Shown in pieces: positions 57,419-64,000 of a DNA stretch of 64,000 nt; the first letter of the stretch is position 1; every line of letters starts with the position of its first letter. Under the pieces are notes generated by a model that worked only from the letters and a program-made list of their open reading frames with translations, was not told the DNA's origin and did no database searches. Origin of the DNA: Paracidovorax wautersii (GTDB taxonomy: Bacteria; Pseudomonadota; Gammaproteobacteria; Burkholderiales; Burkholderiaceae_C). The stretch is from positions 558,001 through 622,000 of the forward strand of contig NZ_JAVIZX010000001.1 of the NCBI RefSeq assembly GCF_031453675.1. Reading direction: 5' to 3'. The position numbers were made by a program, and so were the translations under genes.

Positions 57419-58678
57419 TTACCGGCCCAGCCCGGCCGGACGGGCCAGCGCAGGCACCTGCCCGTCCGGAAGGTCTTTCGTCCCGTGGGCTTCATCCGTT
57501 GCCTGAGCCGCGCTGTCGGCCTGCGCCCATTCAACCCGGTTGCGCCCGCACGCCTTGCCCCGGTACAGCGCCGTGTCGGCCTGCCGCATGGCGTCCTCCA
57601 ACGCATGGGGACGGGCAAAGCCGTGTGAAATCCCGATGGTGATCGTGCAGTGCAGCGGATCGCCCAAGCCCTTGGCCACAAGCGGTTGGGTTTCGACCGC
57701 CGCGCGCAGGCGCTCCGCCAGCTGCATGACACCCTGCTCGTCGGTGTCCAGGCAGACGGCGACAAACTCTTCCCCGCCAATGCGGCTGATCAGATCGCCC
57801 CGGCGCATGGTGTCGCGCAGCACCTGGGCCACATGGCACAGCACGGCGTCGCCCGTGTGGTGGCCGTGGTTGTCGTTGATGCGCTTGAAATGGTCCACAT
57901 CGGCGATCAGCAGATAGGCCGTGGCCGAGGGGTGGCTGCTGCTGAAGTGCAGTTGCAGCGCATCGGCCAGCCCGCGGCGGTTCAGCAACTGGGTCATGGG
58001 ATCGCGGGCGGCCATGTGGCGCAGCTCTTCGGTCAGGCGGCGCAGCAGAAGCCAGACCATGGAGGGCGGCAGCACGGTGGCCAGCAAGGACATGTAGACG
58101 TAGAACACCATCTGGAAGGTGGCGTCCATCTGCAGCGCATCCAGGCCGCCGCTCAGCAGCTTGACGAACTTGATGGCATTGAGCACGCAGATGCCACCGA
58201 TCAGCAGCGCGAAGAAGACCATCTCGCCCTGCAGGTCCTTGGCAAACGTGCGCACGCCATAGACCACGATGCAGACCATGGCCAGAAACAGCAGCGCGGA
58301 CGTACCGGACAGCAGGGCGTACCGCGCCAGCGAACCCAGACCCCACTGCACCAGCACCTGCAGGGTGCCGTAGGCCACGGCGAAGGCGACGAGGGGCTGC
58401 CAGAGCGCCGTCGGCCGGCCGAAGAAACGCATGGCGCCGATCGCGTACGCCATGGGAGAGGCCAGGGTCAGGGTGTGATTGAGCACGCTCATGGCGCTGA
58501 AGGCGGGCCGCCCTTCGGCCAGTTGCAGCACATAGGCGCAGCCCAGCAGCAGGTTGCCGACGGCAAAGCACTCCATGCCCACCTTCTTGCCCTGCAGACG
58601 CCTGCTGATGAGAAAGAACATCAGCGAAAAGCACAGCAAATGTGCGCACAGCATGCCGACAAGAATGGATGCAACCAT
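57419..58678 (-). CDS. Membrane diguanylate cyclase (GGDEF)
   Basis: 419 aa. Residues about 1-215 contain six or seven hydrophobic helices forming a membrane sensor region. The GGDEF domain (about 240-385) has DPMTQLLNRRGLADAL, LLIADVDHFKRINDNHGHHTGDAVL and the active-site motif RIGGEEFVAV. An RxxD inhibitory I-site (RRGD) sits just before it, so product inhibition by cyclic di-GMP is expected. A 35-residue tail of low complexity follows. The start at 58678 gives a membrane helix at once. The signal sensed is unknown. Confidence 0.92.
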   Translation of the reverse strand: MVASILVGMLCAHLLCFSLMFFLISRRLQGKKVGMECFAVGNLLLGCAYVLQLAEGRPAFSAMSVLNHTLTLASPMAYAIGAMRFFGRPTALWQPLVAFAVAYGTLQVLVQWGLGSLARYALLSGTSALLFLAMVCIVVYGVRTFAKDLQGEMVFFALLIGGICVLNAIKFVKLLSGGLDALQMDATFQMVFYVYMSLLATVLPPSMVWLLLRRLTEELRHMAARDPMTQLLNRRGLADALQLHFSSSHPSATAYLLIADVDHFKRINDNHGHHTGDAVLCHVAQVLRDTMRRGDLISRIGGEEFVAVCLDTDEQGVMQLAERLRAAVETQPLVAKGLGDPLHCTITIGISHGFARPHALEDAMRQADTALYRGKACGRNRVEWAQADSAAQATDEAHGTKDLPDGQVPALARPAGLGR

Positions 58679-59027
58679 GGGGTGGAAAAGGAAAGGGGCC
58701 GATGGCGGTCTGTGCCAGGGATCTGAAAGCAGCCCGGCGACGGGGACGACACCCGCCATGCAGGGAGTACGCCCGAGTCACAGGACTGCGGTAAAGCAAT
58801 TCCCCGCGTTGTAGCAGAGCGCGGTGAAGGCGACCGGCTGCCCTGCCGGGCGGATGGCGCATTCCCGACCCGGGCGCACGGCCATCGTGCCGTGATTCGG
58901 TTACAGCCGGCGGTGCCATTCCACCGCCCGAGCCCGCGGGTTGCCACTGTGTGACCCGGTTACCGAGGCGGCATCGCAGCGATCGGGCGGGCAAGGCCAC
59001 TTGCCGTCATTGCGGGTTAACCACCAT

Positions 59028-59053
59028 GCGCAAACGTTTGCGCAAACGTTTTA
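59028..59053. promoter_or_regulatory. LacI-family operator, perfect palindrome plus overlapping second copy
   Basis: GCGCAAACGTTTGCGC (59028-59043) is a perfect 16-bp palindrome centred on CG, the form bound by LacI-family repressors; its AAACGTTT core is that of the E. coli RbsR operator. A second near-copy, GCGCAAACGTTTT, starts at 59040 and overlaps it, so the centres are 12 bp apart. The sites overlap the -35 of the rbsB promoter. The regulator is most likely the LacI-type protein encoded at the end of the operon. Confidence 0.87.
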
Positions 59054-59065
59054 CATCGCTATCAT
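59038..59065 (+). promoter_or_regulatory. Probable rbs operon promoter
   Basis: TTGCGC (59038-59043) and TATCAT (59060-59065) with 16-bp spacing, about 70 bp before the rbsB start. The -35 lies within the operator pair, so bound repressor would block polymerase. Confidence 0.55.
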
Positions 59066-59136
59066 CCGGAGCCTCGGACCGCTCGGATACCCCATGCGCG
59101 TTCGTTTTTCTTCTACACGCCGCACAGGAGACAACC

Positions 59137-60090
59137 ATGCAGTTCACCCGCCGCTCCCTTCAGACCGCCGCCGCCCTTGCTGTCATGGGCAGCGTTCTGG
59201 CCACCCCCGTGTGGGCGCAGGACAAGCCCAAGATCGCGCTGGTGATGAAATCGCTGGCCAACGAGTTCTTCCGCACGATGGAAGACGGCGCCAAGGCGCA
59301 CCAGAAGGAGCATGCGGGCGAATACACGCTGATCGCCAACGGCATCAAGAACGAGACCGACACCGCCGCGCAGATCAAGATGGTCGAGCAGGCCGTGGCC
59401 CAGAAGGCCAGCGCCATCGTGCTGGCCCCGGCCGACTCCAAGGCCCTGGTGCCCGCCGTCAAGGCCGCCATCGACAAGGGCGTGATCGTGGTGAACATCG
59501 ACAACCAGCTCGATGCCGACGCGCTCAAGGAAAAGAACATCAACGTGCCCTTCGTGGGCCCGGACAACCGCGCCGGCGCCAAGCTGGTGGGCGACTACCT
59601 GGCCAAGCAGCTCAAGGCCGGCGACAAGGTCGGCATCGTGGAAGGCGTGTCCACCACCTTCAATGCGCAGCAGCGCACGCTGGGCTACCAGGACGCCATG
59701 AAGGCCGCCGGCATCAACGTGGTGAGCGTGCAGTCCGGCCAGTGGGAAATCGAGAAGGGCAACACGATTGCCGCCGGCATGCTGCGCGAGCACCCCGACC
59801 TGAAGGCCCTGCTGGCCGGCAACGACAGCATGGCGCTGGGCGTGGTGGCCGCCGTCAAGGCCGCGGGCAAGACCGGCAAGGTGCAGGTGGTGGGCTATGA
59901 CAACATCCGTGCCCTCAAGCCCATGCTGGCCGACGGCCGCGTGCTCGCCACGGCCGACCAGTACGCCGCCAAGCAGGCCGTGTTCGGCATCGAGCTCGCC
60001 CAGAAGGCCCTGGCCGCCAAGACGCCCCAGGCCCAGCTGCCCGCCCTGGTGAAGACCGACGTGGTGCTGGTCACCAAGGACAGCAAGTAA
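59137..60090 (+). CDS. rbsB: Ribose-type sugar ABC transporter, periplasmic binding protein
   Basis: 317 aa. A signal peptide with a twin-Arg-like start (MQFTRRSLQTAAALAVMGSVLATPVWAQ) precedes a pentose/hexose binding protein: KIALVMKSLANEFFRTMEDGAKAH, AIVLAPADSKALVPAVKAAIDKGVIVVNIDNQL, FVGPDNRAGAKLVGDYL and VVGYDNIRALKPML. It resembles RbsB. Ribose is the best guess from the operon, but allose or another pentose is possible. RBS is CAGGAGACAA. Longer in-frame starts upstream would overlap the operator and are rejected. Confidence 0.9.
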   Translation: MQFTRRSLQTAAALAVMGSVLATPVWAQDKPKIALVMKSLANEFFRTMEDGAKAHQKEHAGEYTLIANGIKNETDTAAQIKMVEQAVAQKASAIVLAPADSKALVPAVKAAIDKGVIVVNIDNQLDADALKEKNINVPFVGPDNRAGAKLVGDYLAKQLKAGDKVGIVEGVSTTFNAQQRTLGYQDAMKAAGINVVSVQSGQWEIEKGNTIAAGMLREHPDLKALLAGNDSMALGVVAAVKAAGKTGKVQVVGYDNIRALKPMLADGRVLATADQYAAKQAVFGIELAQKALAAKTPQAQLPALVKTDVVLVTKDSK

Positions 60091-60144
60091 GCATCCCGCC
60101 CCCGCGGCGCACGCAGCGCCCGGCCGGCGCGCCGTCGTCTCCTG

Positions 60145-60161
60145 CCGCACGCCCCGTGCGG
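60145..60161 (+). terminator. Hairpin between rbsB and rbsA
   Basis: CCGCAC-GCCCC-GTGCGG in the 151-bp, very GC-rich rbsB-rbsA gap, with no T-run. Such hairpins often protect the 3' end of binding-protein mRNA or partly attenuate the transcript, so that the binding protein is made in excess over the membrane components. Confidence 0.5.
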
Positions 60162-60241
60162 CGCGCGGCGCGCAGGCCACCGCGCTGCGGCGCTGCTTCC
60201 ACCGTCCGACGACGATCGAGTAACCCCTGCCGTCCACCCCC

Positions 60242-61933
60242 ATGCCCCGCCACTCCGACCCCACCGCCCAGCCGCTGCTGTCCATCGACGGCGTGGGCAA
60301 GGACTACACGGCCACGGTGCTCGACGGCGTGACGCTGGCGCTCAACGCCGGCGAGGTGCTGGCGCTGACCGGCGAGAACGGCGCGGGCAAGAGCACGCTG
60401 TCGAAGATCGTGTGCGGGCTGGAACCGGCCACGCGAGGCAGCCTGCGCCTGGGCGGCCGCGCCTATGCACCCACCTCGCGCCGCGACGCCGAGCGCCAGG
60501 GCGTGCGCATGGTCATGCAGGAGCTGGGCCTGGTGCCCACGCTCACCGTGGCCGAGAACCTGCTCATGGGCCGCCTGCCGCACCGCGCCGGCTGGCTCCG
60601 GCGCGGCGCGCTGCACGCCGCCGCGCAGGCGCAGCTGGCCAAGATCGGCCTGCAGCACATCGACCCGGCCACGCCGGTGTCGGCCCTGGGCATCGGCCAG
60701 CAGCAGATGGTGGAGATCGCCCGCAACCTGCAGGACGACACCCGCATCCTGATCCTGGACGAGCCCACGGCCATGCTCACGCCGCGGGAGACCAACTACC
60801 TGTTCGAGCAGATCGCCCACCTCACCGCGCGCGGCGTGGCCATCGTCTACGTCTCGCACCGGCTGGAAGAGCTGCGCCGCATCGCCGACCGCGTGGCCGT
60901 GCTGCGCGACGGCCGCCTGGTGGACGTGCGCCCCATGGCCGGGCTGTCGGAAGACGACCTGGTGCAGCGCATGGTGGGCCGCTCGGTGAGCGACCTGGAA
61001 CACCGCCCGCGCCGCCCCGCCGGCCCGGTGGTGATGAGCGTGGAAGGCATCGGCCGCGCGGACGTGGTGCAGGACGTGAGCCTGGAGCTGCGCGCCGGCG
61101 AGGTCTTCGGCATCGCCGGCCTGGTGGGCTCGGGGCGCACCGAGCTGCTGCGCCTGCTGTACGGCGCCGACCGGGCCGACCGCGGCCAGGTCGCGCTGCA
61201 TGCAGCACCTGAACAAAATACCCCTCCAGCGCCCGCCGAGTCAGCGCAAACAGCTACCAATTCAATAGCAAAAGAGGTTGCCGCCGTGCCACCCGTGTGG
61301 AAGCGCTGGGCGCGCGGCTTCGCCTCGCCGCTGCAGGCCATGGCCGCCGGCGTGGGCCTGGTGACGGAGGACCGCAAGTCGCAGGGCCTGCTGCTGGCGC
61401 AGCCCATCCGCGTGAACGCCACGCTGTCCGATCTAAAAACCATCTCCCGTGGCGGCTGGCTGCAGCGCGCCAGGGAAAACGCGCTGGTGCAGGGCTTCGT
61501 GCGCACCCTGCGCGTGCGCTGCAGCAGCCCCGAGCAGCCCGTGGGGCAACTGTCGGGCGGCAACCAGCAGAAGGTGGTCTTCGCCCGCTGGCTGCACCGG
61601 CCCGTGCGCGTGCTGATGCTCGACGAGCCCACGCGCGGCGTGGACGTGGGCGCGCGCGCTGAACTCTACGGCGAGCTGGACCGCATGGCCGCCGAGGGCC
61701 GCGCGCTGCTCATGGTCTCGTCCGACCTGCGCGAACTCATGGCCATGGCCGACCGCATCGGCGTGATGAGCGCCGGCCGCCTGGTCGCCGTGTTCGAGCG
61801 CGGCGAGTGGACCGAGCAGTCCCTGCTGGCCGCCGCCTTCTCCGACACCGCAGGCCGTGCCGGTGCAGCCACTGCGCCTGCTGCCGCCAGCACGTCCGCC
61901 TCTCCTTCCCAACGTCCCTCTGCCACCGCATGA
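60242..61933 (+). CDS. rbsA: Ribose-type sugar ABC transporter, tandem ATPase
   Basis: 563 aa, longer than the ~500 of the family. The first ATPase half has GENGAGKST, LGIGQQQMVEIAR (in place of LSGGQ, normal here) and ILILDEPTAML. The second has the degenerate Walker A GLVGSGRTELLRLLYG, VGLVTEDRKSQGLLL, QLSGGNQQKVVFARWL and LMLDEPTRGVD. Between the GADRADRGQ and the SPLQAM region about 35 residues occur where about 10 are usual. The extra part (about 322-347, QNTPPAPAESAQTATNSIA) is encoded by a short dispersed repeat. The Ser/Thr/Ala-rich C-terminal tail of about 30 residues is also an extension. Confidence 0.93.
   Translation: MPRHSDPTAQPLLSIDGVGKDYTATVLDGVTLALNAGEVLALTGENGAGKSTLSKIVCGLEPATRGSLRLGGRAYAPTSRRDAERQGVRMVMQELGLVPTLTVAENLLMGRLPHRAGWLRRGALHAAAQAQLAKIGLQHIDPATPVSALGIGQQQMVEIARNLQDDTRILILDEPTAMLTPRETNYLFEQIAHLTARGVAIVYVSHRLEELRRIADRVAVLRDGRLVDVRPMAGLSEDDLVQRMVGRSVSDLEHRPRRPAGPVVMSVEGIGRADVVQDVSLELRAGEVFGIAGLVGSGRTELLRLLYGADRADRGQVALHAAPEQNTPPAPAESAQTATNSIAKEVAAVPPVWKRWARGFASPLQAMAAGVGLVTEDRKSQGLLLAQPIRVNATLSDLKTISRGGWLQRARENALVQGFVRTLRVRCSSPEQPVGQLSGGNQQKVVFARWLHRPVRVLMLDEPTRGVDVGARAELYGELDRMAAEGRALLMVSSDLRELMAMADRIGVMSAGRLVAVFERGEWTEQSLLAAAFSDTAGRAGAATAPAAASTSASPSQRPSATA
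61210..61275. repeat. Comamonadaceae short dispersed repeat, copy E, inside rbsA
   Basis: GAACAAAATACCCCTCCAGC followed by GCCCGCCGAGTCAGCGCAAACA and GCTACCAATTCAATAGCAAAA. The flanks CTCCAGCGC, CAGCTA and ATTxAATAGCA match copies A and B, and the AT-rich stretch stands out in the otherwise very GC-rich gene. The length keeps the rbsA frame open. Confidence 0.78.
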
Positions 61934-62931
61934 ACGCCCCCGCCACCCCTTCCGCCTCCCTCGCCGCCCCCGCCACGCCCCGCCCCCCTTCGGTCTGGCG
62001 CAGCCAGCTCGGTACCTACCTCGGCCTGGCCGCCGTGCTGATCGGCATGGTCGCGCTGTTCTCGTACCTCTCCGACTATTTCTGGAGCGCCGAGACCTTC
62101 GTCACCATCGCCAACGAGGTGCCCGCCCTGGCCGTGATGGCCGTGGGCATGACCTTCGTGCTGATCATCGCGGGCATCGACCTGTCGGTGGGCTCGGTGA
62201 TGGCGCTGGCCGCCGCCACCTCGGCCGCGGCCATCCTGCAATGGGGCTGGAGCGTACCGGCCGCCGCCGCGCTGGCGCTGGCCACGGGCCTGGTGTGCGG
62301 CACCATCACGGGCGCCATCTCGGTGGCGTGGCGGCTGCCCTCGTTCATCGTCTCGCTGGGCATGCTGGAGGCCGTGCGCGGCAGCGCCTACCTGGTAACC
62401 GACTCGCGCACGCAGTACGTGGGCGATGCCATCTCGTGGATGGCCGCGCCGTTCTTCGGCGGCATCTCGGTGGCCTTCCTGCTGGCCGTGGCGCTGGTGG
62501 TGGTCGCCCAGCTGGTGCTCACGCGCACGGTGTTCGGCCGCTGCGTGGTGGGCATCGGCACCAATGAGGAAGCCATGCGCCTGGCGGGCGTGGACCCGCG
62601 CCCGATCCGCATCATCGTGTTCGCCGTCACGGGCCTGCTGGCCGGGCTGGCCGGGCTGATGCAGTCCGCGCGCCTGGAAGCGGCCGATCCCAATGCCGGC
62701 AGCGGCATGGAGCTGCAGGTGATCGCCGCCGTGGTGATCGGCGGCACCAGCCTGATGGGCGGACGCGGCTCGGTGGTGACCACGGCCTTCGGCGTGCTCA
62801 TCATCGCCGTGCTGGAAGCCGGCCTGGCCCAGGTGGGCGCGAGCGAACCCGCCAAGCGCATCATCACCGGCTGCGTGATCGTGGCCGCCGTCATCATCGA
62901 CACGCTGCGCCAGCGCCGCGCCCTGCGCTGA
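61930..62931 (+). CDS. rbsC: Ribose-type sugar ABC transporter, permease
   Basis: 333 aa. About eight to ten membrane helices in the RbsC pattern: YFWSAETFVTIANEVPALAVMAVGMTFVLIIAGIDLSVGSVMALAAATSA, GAISVAWRLPSFIVSLGMLEAVRG, GTNEEAMRLAGVDPRPIRIIVFAVTGLLAGLAGLM and VIGGTSLMGGRGSVVTTAFGVLIIAVLEAGL. The N-terminal 25 residues are Pro/Ala-rich. The ATG overlaps the rbsA stop (ATGA). Its product forms the channel with two RbsA-type halves. Confidence 0.93.
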   Translation: MNAPATPSASLAAPATPRPPSVWRSQLGTYLGLAAVLIGMVALFSYLSDYFWSAETFVTIANEVPALAVMAVGMTFVLIIAGIDLSVGSVMALAAATSAAAILQWGWSVPAAAALALATGLVCGTITGAISVAWRLPSFIVSLGMLEAVRGSAYLVTDSRTQYVGDAISWMAAPFFGGISVAFLLAVALVVVAQLVLTRTVFGRCVVGIGTNEEAMRLAGVDPRPIRIIVFAVTGLLAGLAGLMQSARLEAADPNAGSGMELQVIAAVVIGGTSLMGGRGSVVTTAFGVLIIAVLEAGLAQVGASEPAKRIITGCVIVAAVIIDTLRQRRALR

Positions 62932-62974
62932 GCGCCCGGCTGCACCACCGCACCGCACAGCGCCCGTCTGCTCC

Positions 62975-63988
62975 ATGGCCACCATCAAGGACGTCGCCCA
63001 CCACGCGCAGGTCTCCGTGACCACCGTGTCGCACGTGGTAAACGGCACGCGCGCTGTGAGCCCGCAGGCGCGCGAGCGCGTGGAACAGGCGATCCGCACC
63101 GTGGGCTACGTGCCCAGCGCCATCGCCCGCAGCCTCAAGAGCAACAACACGCGCACGCTGGGGATGCTGATCCCCAACAGCTCCAACCCGTACTTCGCCG
63201 AGATCGTCCACGCCGTGGAAGACCGGGCCTTCGGCGCCGGCTACAACGTCATCCTGTGCAACACCGATGACGCGGCGCCGCGCCAGGGCCGCTACCTGCA
63301 GGTGCTGGCCGAGCGCCGCATCGACGGCCTGATCGTCGTCTCCACCGGCCAGGACGCCACGCTGCCCACGCAGCTGGCCGGCCTGGCCGTGCCCACCGTG
63401 CTGGTGGACCGCGAGATCGAGATCGCCGAGCAACCCTGCGACCTGGTCGAGACCGCGCACATGCAGGGCGGCCAGCTGGCGGCGCAGCACCTGCTGGACC
63501 TGGGCCACCGCCGCATCGCCTGCATCCACGGCCCGGCCGGGCTGCGGCCCAGCGAGCAGCGCATCGCCGGCTGGCGCACCGCGCTGGCCGCCGCCGGCTG
63601 CGACCACGGCGCGCACCTGCTGTGGGATGGCCGCTTCACCAGCCAGGGCGGCTATGACGCCATGCACGCGCTGCTGCGCTCGGACGCTGCGCCCACGGCC
63701 GTGTTCGTGTGCAACGACCTCATGGCCATGGGCGCGCTGTGCGCCGCGCACGAGCGCGGCCTGCGCGTGCCCGAGGCCCTGTCCCTCGTCGGCTTCGACG
63801 ACATCGAGCTGGCCGCCTTCACCAGCCCGCCGCTGACCACCATTGCCCAACCCAAGCAGCGCATCGGCGCGCTGGCCGTGGACATGCTGCTCGAACGCAT
63901 CGACGGCAAGCGCCAGGGCCACCGCCAGACGCTGCTGCAGCCCGAGCTGCGTGTTCGATCCTCCACCGCGCCGCTGGCACGCCCCTGA
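62975..63988 (+). CDS. rbsR: LacI-family repressor of the rbs operon
   Basis: 337 aa. N-terminal HTH with hinge (MATIKDVAHHAQVSVTTVSHVVNGTRAVSPQARERVEQAIRTVGYVPSAIARSLK), then the ribose-binding-protein-like effector domain (LGMLIPNSSNPYFAEIVHAVEDRAF, DGLIVVSTGQD, FVCNDLMAMGALCAAHERGLRVPEALSLVGFDDIELAAF, LTTIAQPKQRIGALAVDMLLERI). The gene lies 43 bp after rbsC. It presumably binds the AAACGTTT palindromes before rbsB, closing a feedback loop relieved by sugar. rbsK and rbsD are not in the window but could follow the right edge. Confidence 0.92.
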   Translation: MATIKDVAHHAQVSVTTVSHVVNGTRAVSPQARERVEQAIRTVGYVPSAIARSLKSNNTRTLGMLIPNSSNPYFAEIVHAVEDRAFGAGYNVILCNTDDAAPRQGRYLQVLAERRIDGLIVVSTGQDATLPTQLAGLAVPTVLVDREIEIAEQPCDLVETAHMQGGQLAAQHLLDLGHRRIACIHGPAGLRPSEQRIAGWRTALAAAGCDHGAHLLWDGRFTSQGGYDAMHALLRSDAAPTAVFVCNDLMAMGALCAAHERGLRVPEALSLVGFDDIELAAFTSPPLTTIAQPKQRIGALAVDMLLERIDGKRQGHRQTLLQPELRVRSSTAPLARP

Positions 63989-64000
63989 TTTTTCACTTCA

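Larger units (their letters stand above)
58679..59136. other. Divergent region between the GGDEF gene and the rbs operon
   Basis: 458 bp with no credible gene. The right end holds the rbs promoter and LacI-type operator described separately. The left part carries the upstream sequence of the GGDEF gene; no clear promoter is visible there. Short frames across the operator are not supported by homology. Confidence 0.6.

Noticed and set aside
55829-57628. 599-codon frame overlapping fadD on the same strand
   Set aside because: Composition is dominated by Arg, Gly, His and Ala, typical of a shifted frame in GC-rich DNA; fadD has all its motifs.

Overview
The window looks like a chromosome segment from a Comamonadaceae betaproteobacterium, most like Acidovorax/Paracidovorax. 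I base this on protein style and gene neighbourhoods (glyQ-glyS-membrane protein-gmhB-plsC, fabA-fabB, corC-lnt), on Bug-type binding proteins, and on a short dispersed repeat (AGCGCTTATnnnnCAAGCGC flanked by TAGCTG/ATAGCA) that I recall as common in this family. No rRNA, tRNA, IS element, phage gene or CRISPR array was found. The first ~18 kb reads as clearly less GC-rich than the part after ~29 kb.

Region 1 (1-13.1 kb): the 3' end of a family 2 glycosyltransferase, then a tight plus-strand operon for a complete type II secretion (T2SS) core in the order E-F-G-H-I-J-K-L-M-N/C-D. This is the order of the Xanthomonas xps system. It is headed by a small secreted protein of unknown role and followed 3 bp after gspD by an OafA-type acyltransferase gene.

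Region 2 (13.4-18.4 kb): on the minus strand, a large Sec-exported, Ala/Thr/Asn-rich protein resembling an S-layer (nanopod NpdA-type) protein, with a TATAAT promoter element, a long leader and a strong UUCG terminator. Next come a second acyltransferase and a periplasmic SGNH hydrolase. About 1.1 kb upstream of the S-layer-like gene has no gene but holds a perfect CRP-type palindrome. A T2SS, an S-layer candidate and LPS genes side by side suggest one cell-surface assembly locus.

Region 3 (18.4-28.9 kb): an ABC-transporter-dependent O-antigen cluster. rfbB-rfbD-rfbA-rfbC make dTDP-L-rhamnose, and wzm-wzt form the exporter, Wzt carrying a C-terminal glycan-binding domain. An 866-aa methyltransferase/coiled-coil/glycosyltransferase fusion could act as chain terminator and length ruler. 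A GT4 and a convergent GT2 complete it.

Region 4 (29.2-47.8 kb): mostly housekeeping. It holds a TetR regulator with a TPR protein, coaX, a BON-LysM protein (Kbp/YgaU type), a rhodanese, a YgjP-type metallopeptidase, plsC, gmhB, a membrane protein, glyS-glyQ, fabA-fabB, periplasmic L-asparaginase with a divergent LysR, corC-lnt and a GNAT. Palindromic GC-rich repeats lie directly behind the stop codons of plsC, glyS and the asparaginase gene.

Region 5 (47.9-58.7 kb): an Lrp/AsnC regulator divergent from hpd, a Bug-type binding protein and phhA (phenylalanine to tyrosine to homogentisate), a lipase-like hydrolase, a PepSY-flavodoxin-FNR fusion behind a Fur-box-like site, fadD and a membrane GGDEF protein.

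Region 6 (58.7-64 kb): a ribose-type ABC transporter operon, rbsB-rbsA-rbsC, with its LacI-family regulator. A palindromic LacI-type operator overlaps its -35 region. rbsA and lnt both carry the family-wide short repeat in frame inside their coding sequences.
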